The notes: generated by a model not told the origin, from the sequence alone. DNA of 64,000 nt from Methylovirgula ligni (GCF_004135935.1 NZ_CP025086.1:2046001-2110000), one strand, 5' to 3'. Shown: positions 17,298-26,960, counted from the first letter of the stretch. Translations and numbers: made by a program.

Positions 17298-20200
17298 ATG
17301 TGGATCGTCCGCCTCGCGCTCGATCGGCCTTATACCTTCATCGTTCTGGCGCTGCTGATCCTCATTCTGAGCCCGGTGGTGATCCTCGGGACGCCGACGG
17401 ACATTTTTCCCAATATCAATATTCCGGTCGTCTCGGTCGTATGGACCTATACGGGCCTCAATCCGGAGGAGATGGAAGGCCGGCTGACGACCTCTTATGA
17501 GCGCGTTCTGACGACGGTCGTCGACAATATCCAGCACATCGAGTCGACGAGCTATAATGGCTTGGCGGTGGTCAAGATCTTCCTGCAGCCGGGCGCCAGC
17601 CTCGATACGGCCAATGCCCAGGTGACCGCCTGCTCGCAATTCATTCTTCGGCAGATGCCGCCGGGGACGCAGCCGCCGATCATTCTCAATTTCAGCGCTT
17701 CCAGCGTGCCGATCCTGCAGCTCGGTCTGTCCGGCTCCGGACTATCGGAACAGGATCTCAACGATCTCGCCCTGAACTTCCTGCGTCCCCAGCTCATCAC
17801 CGTGCCGGGCGCCGTGGTTCCTTATCCTTATGGCGGCAAGCAGCGCGAGATTATGATCAATCTCAATCCGCAGCAGCTTCAGGCCAAGGGACTTGCGCCG
17901 TCCGACGTCCTGAGCTCGGTCGAACGGCAATATCTGGTCTTGCCCTCGGGTACGGTGAAGCTTTCGCAATTCGAATATGACGTCCACCTCAACGGCACGA
18001 CGCAGACGGTCGACGAGCTGAACAATCTGCCGATCAAGACCATCGGCAATGCGACGATCTATCTGCGCGACGTGGCGACCGTCAGTCTGGCCTTTGCGCC
18101 ACAGACCAATATCGTCAGGCAGAACGGCCGGCGCGGTGTGTTGATGAGCATCATCAAGGCCGGCAACGCCTCGACGATCAGCGTCGTGGACGGCATCCAC
18201 GCCATTTTACCGCGGGTTGAACAAACCCTGCCGCCGCAGCTGCATATCGAGTCGCTCGCCGATCAGTCGATTTTCGTCAAAGCCTCGATCGCCAGCGTGA
18301 TCCGCGAGGCGGTCATCGCCGCCGGGCTCACCGCCCTCATGATCCTGCTGTTCCTCGGCAGTTGGCGCTCGACCCTCATCATTGCCGTCTCGATCCCGCT
18401 ATCGATCCTGACCTCGCTGATGGTTTTGAGCTTCCTCGGCGAGACGATCAACATCATGACCCTCGGCGGACTGGCCCTGGCGGTCGGCATCCTCGTCGAC
18501 GATGCGACGGTGACGATCGAAAATATCGAGCGCTATATGGAAGAGGGGTACGCCCAGCGCGATGCCATCCTCCACGGCGCCGCGCAGATCGCCGTGCCGG
18601 CGCTGGTTTCGACGCTCTCTATCTGCATCGTCTTCGTGCCGATGTTCCTGCTCAGCGGCGTCGCGCGCTATCTTTTCGTGCCCCTGGCCGAGGCCGTCGT
18701 CTTCGCCATGCTCGCCTCTTATATATTGTCGCGCACCCTGGTGCCGACGATGGCCATGTATCTGCTGACGACGGAGAAGCACGAGAATGGCGGCCGCCGT
18801 TCAAGCAATCCGTTGAAATTGTTCCAGCAGGGGTTCGAGGCGCGGTTCGAGCGGCTACGCCTGCGCTATCACGGCGTGCTGGCGTCCCTGGTGCAAAACC
18901 GCAAGGTCTTCGTGCCGGTGTTTCTGGGCTGCTGTCTGGCGGTTTTCGCGCTGGCGCCCTGGCTTGGCCAGGACTTCTTCCCCAATACCGATAGCGGCCA
19001 GTTCATCCTTCATGTGCGGGGCAAGACCGGCACCCGCATCGAGGAGACGGCGCGGCTTGTCGATCTCGTCGAGGACCGGATTCGCGTGATCATTCCGGCG
19101 CGCGAGATGGGCGCCATCATCGACAATATCGGTCTGCCATACAGCGGCATAAATCTCACGCACACGACGTCGGGCGTGATCGGCGCCGCCGATGCCGACA
19201 TCATGGTCCAGCTCAACGAGAATCATCAGCCGACCGACCATTATGTGCAGAAGATCCGGCTGGCGATGGCAAAGGATTTCCCCGGCGTCACCTTCTATAC
19301 GCTGCCCGCTGACATGATCACGCAGATCCTCAATTTCGGTCTGCCGTCGCCTATCGATATTCAGATCAGCGGCTCGGATATCAACAAGGACCACGTTGTC
19401 GCTGACCGCATGCTTGAACGCATCCGGAATGTGAGCGGCGTCGTCGATGCGCGCATCCAGCAAAAGTTCGATTATCCGACGTTCCAGATCGCCGTCGATC
19501 GGACCAAGGCGCAACAGAACGGGCTCGCGGAGAATGATGTGGCGAGCAGCATCCTCGATACGCTGAGCGGCAGTTTCCAGACCTCGCCATTGTTCTTTTT
19601 GAACCGCACCAACGGGGTCAACTACAACCTTGCGACGATGGCGCCGCAATATGACATCCAGTCCCTGCAGGATTTGCAGAACCTGCCCATTACCGGGCCG
19701 ACCCAGCGGGCGCCGGCAATCCTGGCCGATGTCGCGACCATAACCCGCTCGCAGGAAATGGCGGCGGTGGATCATTATAATATCCGCCGCGTGGTCGACA
19801 TCTATGCCAATGTTCACGGCCGCGACCTCGGCGCTGTCGGCCGTGACATCGAGAAAATCGTCGGCGAGGACAAGCGTCTGCTCCCACGTGGCAGCTTCGT
19901 CGCCATCCGTGGGCAATTGGAGACCATGAAGGCCTCCTACATCGATCTTTTCGAGGGTCTCGCCTTCTCGATTTTGTTCGTCTACCTGCTGATCGTCGTC
20001 AACTTCCAGTCTTGGTCGGATGCCCTTATCGTCATCACCGCCCTGCCGGCGGCGTTGGCAGGCATCGTTCTCTTCCTGTTCTTTACGGGAACGACACTGA
20101 GCGTGCCGGCACTGATGGGAGCCATCATGTGCATGGGTGTCGCCACGGCCAACAGCATTCTCGTCATCGCCTTCGCCCGCGAGAAGCTGGCGGAGCATGG

Positions 20201-20495
20201 CGACGCGGTTCAGGCGGCGATCGATGCGGGGTTCACCCGGTTCCGGCCGGTTCTGATGACGGCGCTGGCGATGATCATCGGCATGGTACCGATGGCGCTC
20301 GGCGCTGGCGAGGGCGGCGAGCAGAACGCGCCGCTTGGCCGTGCGGTCATCGGTGGCCTGTTGCTCGCGACCGTCGCGACCTTGCTTTTCGTTCCGACTG
20401 TTTTTTCCCTGCTGCATTACCGCAAGGGCGGTCCGGCGAAATCGCCGCCGCCGCCGGCGGATGAACATGCAGGGCACGGGAGCTTAGTGGCCTGA
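17298..20495 (+). CDS. RND efflux pump, inner-membrane permease (HAE1-like)
   Basis: The 1065-residue protein is a full-length RND transporter: an N-terminal membrane helix (TFIVLALLILILSPVVIL), the DIFPNINIPVVSVVW entry to the first periplasmic domain, the membrane block with proton-relay acidic pair in GILVDDATVTIENIER, a second periplasmic domain, and a C-terminal helix set (GVATANSILVIAFAREK, MGMVPMALG-like). The second half carries the SRQ-less GQDFFPNTDSGQ turn typical of the multidrug HAE1 branch; there is no heavy-metal (HME) motif. It is coupled by a one-base TGATG overlap to the adaptor gene. Substrate unknown. Confidence 0.93.
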   Translation: MWIVRLALDRPYTFIVLALLILILSPVVILGTPTDIFPNINIPVVSVVWTYTGLNPEEMEGRLTTSYERVLTTVVDNIQHIESTSYNGLAVVKIFLQPGASLDTANAQVTACSQFILRQMPPGTQPPIILNFSASSVPILQLGLSGSGLSEQDLNDLALNFLRPQLITVPGAVVPYPYGGKQREIMINLNPQQLQAKGLAPSDVLSSVERQYLVLPSGTVKLSQFEYDVHLNGTTQTVDELNNLPIKTIGNATIYLRDVATVSLAFAPQTNIVRQNGRRGVLMSIIKAGNASTISVVDGIHAILPRVEQTLPPQLHIESLADQSIFVKASIASVIREAVIAAGLTALMILLFLGSWRSTLIIAVSIPLSILTSLMVLSFLGETINIMTLGGLALAVGILVDDATVTIENIERYMEEGYAQRDAILHGAAQIAVPALVSTLSICIVFVPMFLLSGVARYLFVPLAEAVVFAMLASYILSRTLVPTMAMYLLTTEKHENGGRRSSNPLKLFQQGFEARFERLRLRYHGVLASLVQNRKVFVPVFLGCCLAVFALAPWLGQDFFPNTDSGQFILHVRGKTGTRIEETARLVDLVEDRIRVIIPAREMGAIIDNIGLPYSGINLTHTTSGVIGAADADIMVQLNENHQPTDHYVQKIRLAMAKDFPGVTFYTLPADMITQILNFGLPSPIDIQISGSDINKDHVVADRMLERIRNVSGVVDARIQQKFDYPTFQIAVDRTKAQQNGLAENDVASSILDTLSGSFQTSPLFFLNRTNGVNYNLATMAPQYDIQSLQDLQNLPITGPTQRAPAILADVATITRSQEMAAVDHYNIRRVVDIYANVHGRDLGAVGRDIEKIVGEDKRLLPRGSFVAIRGQLETMKASYIDLFEGLAFSILFVYLLIVVNFQSWSDALIVITALPAALAGIVLFLFFTGTTLSVPALMGAIMCMGVATANSILVIAFAREKLAEHGDAVQAAIDAGFTRFRPVLMTALAMIIGMVPMALGAGEGGEQNAPLGRAVIGGLLLATVATLLFVPTVFSLLHYRKGGPAKSPPPPADEHAGHGSLVA

Positions 20496-21715
20496 TGCTC
20501 GAGAAAACCGACAACGTGAAGCCCGATGCGGCGCCGCACACCGCGCCGGAAACCGAGCCGTCAGCACCGCTGCAGCGCGGGTCCGGCGGCAAGCTGCTGA
20601 TCCTCCTGGCTTTGGCGGTGCTCCTCGGGGGCATTTATTTTGGCATCCGTGCGCGCACGACGGCTGAGGCCGCGCTCTCGCAGGAGACGGTCGAAGCGGC
20701 CGTGCCGATCGTCGAAGTCGTGCAGCCGAAGGCCGATGCCCCAGATCAGGCGCTGGTTTTGCCAGGGCAGACGACGGCATTCACCGACACGCCGATCTAT
20801 GCCCGCGCCAACGGCTATCTGAAGAAATGGTATGTCGATATCGGCGCGCAGGTGAAGAAAGGCGAATTGCTGGCCGAGATCGAGACCCCCGAACTCGACG
20901 CACAATTGCGCCAGGCGCGCGCCGATCTGGTGACCGCGGAGGCCAACGCCAAATTGGCGAGCATCACCGCGAACCGCACCGAGGATCTCTTGAAGTCAAA
21001 CTCGGTTTCGACGCAGGAGCGCGATAATGCGGCCGGCGCCTCTGCCGCCGATAAGGCGATCGTCACCTCGCGCCAGGCCGATGTGGCGCGGCTCGAGGAG
21101 CTGCAATCCTATGAGAAAATCTATGCGCCGTTCGACGGTGTTATCACCGCCCGCAATACCGATCTCGGCGACCTGATCACGGCCGGTGCCGGGACGCGCA
21201 ACAGCGAGCTTTTCCACATGCAGGCGACCGGGACGCTGCGCATCTATGTGGCGATCCCCGAGATTTATGCGCCGCAGATTCATGTCGGCGCCAAGCCCAG
21301 CGTCACGCTGGACGAATATCCGGGCCAGTCGTTCGAGGGAACATTGGTGCGGACCGACAAGGCGATCAACCAATTGTCGCGCACGCTTCTGGCCGAGGTT
21401 GATGTCGACAATGCCACGGACAAAATCCTGCCCGGCGCCTATACATTCGTGCATTTCGCGCTGCGTCCGCACGCCGGCAGCGTGACGATCCCCGCCAATA
21501 CGCTGCTGTTCCGCAGCGAAGGTTTGCGCGTCGGCATCGTCCGCGACGGCAAGGTGGAACTGGTTCCTATCTCCATCGGGCGCGACTATGGCGATCGCGT
21601 CGAAGTCCTCTCGGGGCTCAAAAGCACGGATCAGGTCATCGTCAATCCATCGGATTCCCTGATCAGCGGTGTGACAGTGCGCGTCAACGCCAGCAAGCCG
21701 GCCGGAGCCAGCTAA
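20495..21715 (+). CDS. RND efflux periplasmic adaptor (membrane fusion protein)
   Basis: The 406-residue adaptor has an N-terminal membrane anchor (KLLILLALAVLLGGIYFGI, about residues 31-49), a lipoyl-like segment (YARANGYLKKWYVDIGAQVKKGELLAEIETPELD), an alpha-hairpin rich in Ala, the second lipoyl half (YEKIYAPFDGVITARNTDLGDLI), and beta-barrel and membrane-proximal domains. It bridges the pump and the outer-membrane channel. The start overlaps the pump stop by one base and its own stop overlaps the channel start by one base (TAATG), so the three proteins are translationally coupled. Confidence 0.93.
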   Translation: MLEKTDNVKPDAAPHTAPETEPSAPLQRGSGGKLLILLALAVLLGGIYFGIRARTTAEAALSQETVEAAVPIVEVVQPKADAPDQALVLPGQTTAFTDTPIYARANGYLKKWYVDIGAQVKKGELLAEIETPELDAQLRQARADLVTAEANAKLASITANRTEDLLKSNSVSTQERDNAAGASAADKAIVTSRQADVARLEELQSYEKIYAPFDGVITARNTDLGDLITAGAGTRNSELFHMQATGTLRIYVAIPEIYAPQIHVGAKPSVTLDEYPGQSFEGTLVRTDKAINQLSRTLLAEVDVDNATDKILPGAYTFVHFALRPHAGSVTIPANTLLFRSEGLRVGIVRDGKVELVPISIGRDYGDRVEVLSGLKSTDQVIVNPSDSLISGVTVRVNASKPAGAS

Positions 21716-23214
21716 TGCGATATGCGTGGGGGGTCGTCGCATCATTTGGGTTGCTACTGACGGGCTGCATGGTGGGGCCGGATTACATAATTCCGGCGGT
21801 TCCAGTCACGCCGAAGTTCAAGGAAGCGAGAACACCGGCCGATCCCAAGACGGCTGGCATATGGATACGCGCGACGCCGAGCGATGCGCTCGCGCGCGGC
21901 AAGTGGTGGGAAGTCTTCGGCGATCCCGAGCTCAACCGGCTTGAGGCGCAACTGGGCGATGCCAACCAGAGCCTGAAAGAAGCCGAAGCGCGTTTCGCAC
22001 AGTCGCGCGCCTTGATCCGCGTGGCACGCGCCGCCGAATTCCCGAGCGTTTCGGCCGGGAGCAGCGCCGCATACATCCGCGAGTCCGCGCATCAGCCCTA
22101 TGTTACGTTTCCGAACCCGCCGGCGCTGGGCGATTTCCAAATGCCCGTTGATCTCAATTACGAGATCGATTTCTGGGGCAGCGTGCACCGCTCGGTTGAG
22201 GCAGCGCGGGAGGAGGCGCAGGCGACCGCGGCCGATCTCTCGACGGCGAGCCTGAGCCTCCATGCCGAGCTTGCACTCGACTATATTGCCCTGCGCGCCC
22301 AGGATGCCCAGCAGCGGCTGCTCGACGAGACGGTGAAAGCCTACGCGCACGCGCTTCAACTGACGACCAACCGGCATGTCGGCGGTCTTGCGCCGGAATC
22401 CGATGTCGAACAGGCGCAGACCCAGCTCGCCACGACCAAGGTGCAGGACACCGATGTGGGTGTCGCGCGCGCGCAATATGAGCATGCCATCGCTGTGCTG
22501 ATCGGCGAGCCGCCGGCGGCGCTCACGATTCCCGCGGCCTCTTTCGGCCAGCTCAAGCCGCGGCTGATCCCCGCCGTTCTGCCGTCCGAGCTTTTGCAGC
22601 GCCGGCCGGACATTGCCGCCGCGGAGCGGCGTGTTGCCGAGGCCAATCAGCAAATCGGCATCGCGGATGCGGCTTTTTATCCAAACGTGAACCTCGCGGC
22701 GCTGGCCGGTTTCCAGGGCACGACGCCGGCAAACTGGTTCTTGTGGCCGAGCCTGCTCTGGTCGGTCGGCACGACCCTGTCGCAACCGATCTTCGACGGC
22801 GGCGCCATCCGCGCGCAATCTGACGCAGTTCGCGCCGCCTATGCGGGCGATGTCGCCACCTACCGGCAGACGACGCTTTCCGCCTTCCAGGATGTCGAAG
22901 ACAATCTGTCGGCCCTGCGCATCCTCGGCAAGGAGGCCAAGCAGCAGCGCGACGCCGTGATCGCCGCCAACAGGGCGCTCGACACATTCACCAAAGCCTA
23001 TACAGGCGGCGAGGTGGCCTATCTTCAGGTCATCACCGCGCAGACGGCGGCTCTGTCCAACGAGGTCAACCAGGTCGATATCGAGCGTCGACGCCTCGAG
23101 GCGAATGTGCGGCTCGTCAAGGCGCTCGGCGGCGGCTGGGATACGGGGCTGCTGCCGGTCCTCGCTTCGAGCGGCCTGCCGCGCGGCGCCTTCGTGCCCG
23201 TCGGGCAGCAGTAG
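21715..23214 (+). CDS. RND efflux outer-membrane lipoprotein (NodT/TolC family)
   Basis: The 499-residue protein opens with a signal ending in a lipobox (LLLTGCMVGPDY, Cys18), so it should be acylated and outer-membrane anchored. It contains two OEP repeats: WWEVFGDPELNRLEAQLGDANQ and, in the second half, RRPDIAAAERRVAEANQQIGIADAAFYPNVNLAALAGF-type sequence, the standard NodT-family signature. It is the last gene of the pump-adaptor-channel operon. An aminotransferase gene ends six bases downstream on the opposite strand. Confidence 0.93.
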   Translation: MRYAWGVVASFGLLLTGCMVGPDYIIPAVPVTPKFKEARTPADPKTAGIWIRATPSDALARGKWWEVFGDPELNRLEAQLGDANQSLKEAEARFAQSRALIRVARAAEFPSVSAGSSAAYIRESAHQPYVTFPNPPALGDFQMPVDLNYEIDFWGSVHRSVEAAREEAQATAADLSTASLSLHAELALDYIALRAQDAQQRLLDETVKAYAHALQLTTNRHVGGLAPESDVEQAQTQLATTKVQDTDVGVARAQYEHAIAVLIGEPPAALTIPAASFGQLKPRLIPAVLPSELLQRRPDIAAAERRVAEANQQIGIADAAFYPNVNLAALAGFQGTTPANWFLWPSLLWSVGTTLSQPIFDGGAIRAQSDAVRAAYAGDVATYRQTTLSAFQDVEDNLSALRILGKEAKQQRDAVIAANRALDTFTKAYTGGEVAYLQVITAQTAALSNEVNQVDIERRRLEANVRLVKALGGGWDTGLLPVLASSGLPRGAFVPVGQQ

Positions 23215-23219
23215 AAAAT

Positions 23220-24305
23220 CTAGCGAAGCAGCGCGGCGACGGCCGCGCGCGCGGCGGCATTTTCCTCGGGCAGACCGATTGAGATGCGCACCCAGGTGTC
23301 GAGCGGCGGATAGGCGCGGCCGATGTCGATGCCCCGGGCGGACAGCGCCGCGGCGACCGCCTGATGTGGCCGGCCGGCATCGAAGAACACGAAATTTCCG
23401 TGTGAATCGGCGAAGCGCAGACCCCGCGCGCGGAAGAAGTCGTGCCACGCCTCGCGCTCGGCAGCGACCTTTGTTCGCACTGTTGCGGCGTAATCGGTAT
23501 CGTTCAGGCTGGCGCGCGCCGCGACGAGGCTGAGCCGATTGAGATCATAGAAAGCGCCGATGCCGAGCTTCTGTAAGGATGCGGCGAGAGGCGCGGGCGC
23601 CAGCGTATAGCCGATGGCGAGACTCGCCAGCCCGTAGAATTTTGAAAAGGTGCGGAACACCGCGACATTCGCGCCGGCCCGCGTCAAGCCGACGACAGTG
23701 CGCGCGGCAAAGTCCGGCGTGAATTCAAGATAGGCTTCATCGACGATAACCAGCGTACGGCGTGAGAGATCGTGAACGCGCGCGATAAATTCCGCGGGGT
23801 CGCTGACCGTGCCGCTCGGATTGTGCGGATTGACGAGATAGATGACGCGGGTGTTGGCATTGACGCGGCGTGCGATGGCGTCGAGATCGTTTTGCAGCCG
23901 GTGATCGAGCGGCACGCCGACGACTTTCCCGCCTGTTGGCGCGACGGCGTCCACCAGAGCGCCATAGCCCGGCTCGGAATAGATGAATTCGCCGCCGGGA
24001 CCGCCCGCGGCCGAAAGATAGAGGCCGAGCACGTCGAGGATTTCGCCAAGCACGATCTGCTGCGGCGCGATATTTTCGCGCGCGACGATCGCCTGCTTGA
24101 ATTGTCCGATCTCATCGCCGGAATAGCGGCAGAGCCCGGAGAGATCCGCCTTGACCGCCGCGAGCGCCTGCGGCGAGGGGCCATAGGGGTTTTCGTTCAG
24201 CGACAGGCGAATGCGGTCGCTCGGCTTGCCGGCCGCCGTCGAAGGCAAGAGCGCGCCGCTGGCGGCGGTGGCGATCGAAAGCCATTCGCGGCGATTGAGA
24301 TCCAT
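23220..24305 (-). CDS. HisC-like class I/II aminotransferase with Tat-type leader
   Basis: The roughly 361-residue protein matches the histidinol-phosphate aminotransferase fold: SLNENPYGPSP, the YSEPGYGAL segment, YLVNPHNPSGT, VDEAYLEF (cofactor-binding Asp), and RTFSKFYGLASLAIGY with the PLP-binding Lys. What is unusual is the N-terminus: NRREWLSIATAASGALLPSTAAG, a twin-arginine motif followed by a hydrophobic stretch, so the enzyme is predicted to be folded with its cofactor and exported by Tat to the periplasm. Start choice is between adjacent ATGs at 24308 and 24305. The substrate is unknown; no histidine genes are nearby. Confidence 0.85.
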   Translation of the reverse strand: MDLNRREWLSIATAASGALLPSTAAGKPSDRIRLSLNENPYGPSPQALAAVKADLSGLCRYSGDEIGQFKQAIVARENIAPQQIVLGEILDVLGLYLSAAGGPGGEFIYSEPGYGALVDAVAPTGGKVVGVPLDHRLQNDLDAIARRVNANTRVIYLVNPHNPSGTVSDPAEFIARVHDLSRRTLVIVDEAYLEFTPDFAARTVVGLTRAGANVAVFRTFSKFYGLASLAIGYTLAPAPLAASLQKLGIGAFYDLNRLSLVAARASLNDTDYAATVRTKVAAEREAWHDFFRARGLRFADSHGNFVFFDAGRPHQAVAAALSARGIDIGRAYPPLDTWVRISIGLPEENAAARAAVAALLR

Positions 24306-24529
24306 CATCGGCGCGCATTCTGCCTTTAGCCTCAATGCGCTTCAAGGCGGCATTGCATTTCAAATTCCGCGAGCGTGAAGCAGAAAATTCTCCCGAAGCC
24401 GAGGGGACCGAATTTTCCGGATTCGAGATAGCGCTGCAGGGCTGGCGGCTCTAGTGTGCGAAACGCGGCGCTCGCGCGGGGTCAGGCCCCGGACGTGCGG
24501 GATCACGTCAAATTGGCTCGGAGGAACTC

Positions 24530-25012
24530 GTGACAAAAGTTCTCGTGGCCTATTACTCGCGGTTGGGCACAACCGAGGAGCTGGCGCGCCAGCTCGCGGC
24601 GCGACTTGGCGCCGAGATCGATACAATCAGGCTGCCTTCGCCGGTTTATGCGGGCCTTGCCGGATTTTGGCGCGGCATCTGGCACGCCTTGCGCCATCAT
24701 CTGCCGGACATTGCCTGCGAACGCGATCCGGTCGGCTATGCGTTTCTGGTCGTTGGATCGCCGGTCTGGGCGGGGCGCCTGTCGGCTCCAGTTCGCGCCT
24801 ATCTCGCACGCTTTGCGGATCACATAGGCCCGATCGCGGCGTTTTGGGTGTCGGGCAGCGGTCGCGCCTATCCCGGGCTCGCGCTTGAGATCGAGGAGCT
24901 GACGGACCGCGTGCCGCTTACGACCTCAAGCTTTGGCCGGCGCGAGGTTCTCGAAGGCACGGCCGGCGACAAGCTCGATGTATTGGCGCGGGACATTCGC
25001 GCGCATTTCTAA
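24530..25012 (+). CDS. Flavodoxin-family protein
   Basis: The 160-residue protein begins VLVAYYSRLGTTEELARQLA, the flavodoxin FMN phosphate-binding loop with a TT in the middle, then VGSPVWAGRLSAPVRAYL (the second FMN loop) and FWVSGSGRAYPG. It is shorter than WrbA and resembles flavodoxin-domain proteins of unknown role. GTG 24530 has GGAGGAA six bases upstream. It is convergent with the Usp gene at 25028 and could belong to the same stress cluster, but no control element is shared in the sequence. Confidence 0.82.
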   Translation: MTKVLVAYYSRLGTTEELARQLAARLGAEIDTIRLPSPVYAGLAGFWRGIWHALRHHLPDIACERDPVGYAFLVVGSPVWAGRLSAPVRAYLARFADHIGPIAAFWVSGSGRAYPGLALEIEELTDRVPLTTSSFGRREVLEGTAGDKLDVLARDIRAHF

Positions 25013-25027
25013 GCGCGCGCTCGCGGC

Positions 25028-25864
25028 TCAATGCGCCAGAAGCAATGGAATATCCGACTTCTCGATAATTTCTCGCGTCGCGCCGCCTAAAATCCACTCG
25101 CGCCAGCGCGAATGGCCATAAGCACCCATCACGATGAGGCCCGCGTTGATGGCATGGGCTTCGCGCAGCAGGATTTCGGGGACGGATTTCTGCTCCGAGC
25201 CGAGCGCGAGGACTTCGACATCCACGCCGTGATGCCTGAAATATTCGAGGATGCGCGGCGTCTCCGGCGCGTCCGCATCGGGGTCGATCGCGACCAGCCG
25301 GATATTGCGGGCGGCCTTCAGCAGCGGCAGCGCTTCGGAAATTGCGCGCGCGGCCTCACGCGTTGGCTTCCAGGCGATCAGAATGTTGTCGAGTTCCGGC
25401 GGCGTCCGGCTCGCGGCGGGGATGAGATAAATTCCGTGTCCGGATTCGAACATCACGGCCTCAACCAGCGAGTCCCAATAAAGAACCGGCTGGCGTTGAT
25501 AAGGCACGCTCGCCATAAAGATATCCGCCCAATGCGCCTCTGCGACGCTGCGCCCAACCATCTGGCTCGCGCCGACGTCGAGCCGCAGCATCGTGCCGGG
25601 AACAGTTATTTTCGCCAGCTTTTGCGTGAGTTCGTGAATGGTGGCGTCGCCGGCCTTCCGCAATTGTTCCTCCGCCTCGATGATGGGCTCGATGGGCGCG
25701 AGGCCGGACTGTACGGCCAATACGTAGGCATATTCGGGAAGCGGATTTGTATAGAGGCCGACGATATGAGGGCCGCAAAGAAAGGATGCGAGCTTCGCGG
25801 CATGAGCAAGCCTTATGTCGTCTTCAACGCCTCCATCGAAATGCACCATAATCTCTTTGAGCAT
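25028..25864 (-). CDS. Universal stress protein (two UspA-type modules)
   Basis: The 278-residue protein has two Usp-like halves; the second ends with the classical GLIVMGAYGHSRWREWILGGATREIIEKSDIPLLLAH (G-2x-G-9x-G(S/T) type ATP-binding pattern). The first half lacks that pattern. ATG 25864 is preferred because GGGAG lies six bases before it. Tandem Usp proteins of this length are common in Hyphomicrobiales low-oxygen or stress clusters. It is upstream-adjacent, on the same strand, to the DUF3775 gene (82 bases). Confidence 0.9.
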   Translation of the reverse strand: MLKEIMVHFDGGVEDDIRLAHAAKLASFLCGPHIVGLYTNPLPEYAYVLAVQSGLAPIEPIIEAEEQLRKAGDATIHELTQKLAKITVPGTMLRLDVGASQMVGRSVAEAHWADIFMASVPYQRQPVLYWDSLVEAVMFESGHGIYLIPAASRTPPELDNILIAWKPTREAARAISEALPLLKAARNIRLVAIDPDADAPETPRILEYFRHHGVDVEVLALGSEQKSVPEILLREAHAINAGLIVMGAYGHSRWREWILGGATREIIEKSDIPLLLAH

Positions 25865-25946
25865 TTCCCTCTCCCTCGACCCTGCCGCAGGTAAGGGGAG
25901 GCCGGTTCGGACGCCGGTGCATTGATCCTTCTCAAGTGCCGGTGCT

Positions 25947-26360
25947 CTACTCCTCAGCCTCGTAGCCGAGCGCGTCCAAGCCCTCCTCGAGACAATCGCC
26001 AAGGTTTGGTATGCCCATCAGATAGCGCGCCGACTGGGGCCGGTGACGTTCACGGGCCAGATCGCGCGCCTCCTGCCAGGTGGTACGGTCGAAATCGCCG
26101 CGTCCGACCCAGGTCAAGGCGATCAAATCGACGCTCTCGTCTTCGTCGAGCCGGTTGATCGCCGCACGCAATTCCTGCCCTGTCGCGTCGTCCGAATAGT
26201 CTTCGAGGATTTCGCTTTCGTTGTCATCGGACGGGTTCGAGCCGGAGTGCGGCTCGGCGGGGGCGACCTTCTCGTCGAACTCGCGCGCCTTTTCGATGAT
26301 CCAGCGCACTGTGTCGACGTTGATTTCAAGCTCGACCGGTTCCTGTTCTTCCCTGATCAT
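25947..26360 (-). CDS. DUF3775 family protein
   Basis: The 137-residue acidic protein begins with a LEINVDTVRWIIEKAREFDEKV helix and contains LRAAINRLDEDESVDLIALTWVGRGDFDRTTWQEARDLARERH, then YLMGIPNLGDCLEEGLDALGY: the DUF3775 layout, found in alphaproteobacterial stress clusters. No function is established. It sits between the Usp gene and the hibernation factor on the same strand with short spacers (45 and 82 bases), so they are probably one transcript. Confidence 0.82.
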   Translation of the reverse strand: MIREEQEPVELEINVDTVRWIIEKAREFDEKVAPAEPHSGSNPSDDNESEILEDYSDDATGQELRAAINRLDEDESVDLIALTWVGRGDFDRTTWQEARDLARERHRPQSARYLMGIPNLGDCLEEGLDALGYEAEE

Positions 26361-26405
26361 GCGCGATCCTCACTTTGAATGTTTTCGTTTGAGCTCCGCC
26401 CGGTC

Positions 26406-26960
26406 TCACGCTGCCAGGCTGACGGTGCTCGCCTGCGGGCCCTTCTCGCCGGCTTCCTCGACGAAACGAACCTCCGCGCCGACCTTCAGGCGTTCGAAGG
26501 CGTCGTTCAATACGCTGTTGCGATGGAAATAGATTTCGCGGCCGTCGGAAGTTTCGATGAAGCCGTAGTCCTCGCCGGCGATTAGCTTGGTCACGCGGCC
26601 ACGGTCCGGGTCCTCATCCTGTTTCACGTCACCGCGCATCCGGCGCGCGGCATCCTCAATCTGCCGCTGCGCGGCCGCGAAGGCATCGCGAATGGCGACG
26701 GAAATATGCTCGTGCTGATGGACGTTGCCGTGCGTCTTGTTGACGATGACGTCCTTATGCTCGGGCAGGGCGATGTGCAGATCGATTTTGAATAGGCCGC
26801 CCTGGCGATGATGCAGAAGATTCGGCGCAGTCACGGCGACGTTGCAGAACGTGATCCGATCGTAGAATTTCTCCAGGCGTTGTGCCTCCTTCTCGATCTC
26901 GGCGCGGATTTCTTCTGAGGGCTCGCAGTTGCGGAAGCTGATTTGAAGCGGCACTTGCAT
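26406..26960 (-). CDS. HPF/RaiA-like ribosome-associated protein fused to cold-shock domain
   Basis: The 184-residue protein has two parts. Residues 1-115 resemble the S30AE ribosome-binding fold of hibernation factors (LQISFRNCEPSEEIRAEIEKEAQRLEKFYDRITFCNV, then HISVAIRDAFAAAQRQIED). Residues 121-184 form a cold-shock domain (GRVTKLIAGEDYGFIETSDGREIYFHRNSVL..FERLKVGAEVRFVEEAGEKGPQAS). Ordinary long HPF has a different C-terminal domain, so this fusion joins ribosome hibernation to nucleic-acid binding. It probably acts in stationary or low-oxygen phase. The neighbourhood (Usp, DUF3775, phosphoribosyltransferase) supports a stress role. Confidence 0.88.
   Translation of the reverse strand: MQVPLQISFRNCEPSEEIRAEIEKEAQRLEKFYDRITFCNVAVTAPNLLHHRQGGLFKIDLHIALPEHKDVIVNKTHGNVHQHEHISVAIRDAFAAAQRQIEDAARRMRGDVKQDEDPDRGRVTKLIAGEDYGFIETSDGREIYFHRNSVLNDAFERLKVGAEVRFVEEAGEKGPQASTVSLAA

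Noticed and set aside
18855-20477. Long minus-strand open frame of 540 codons inside the RND pump gene
   Set aside because: It is the antisense shadow of a well-supported RND gene; the translation is rich in Arg, Asp and His with no domain.
21754-23448. 564-codon minus-strand open frame opposite the outer-membrane channel gene
   Set aside because: It overlaps the channel gene and the aminotransferase end, and shows no protein family pattern.
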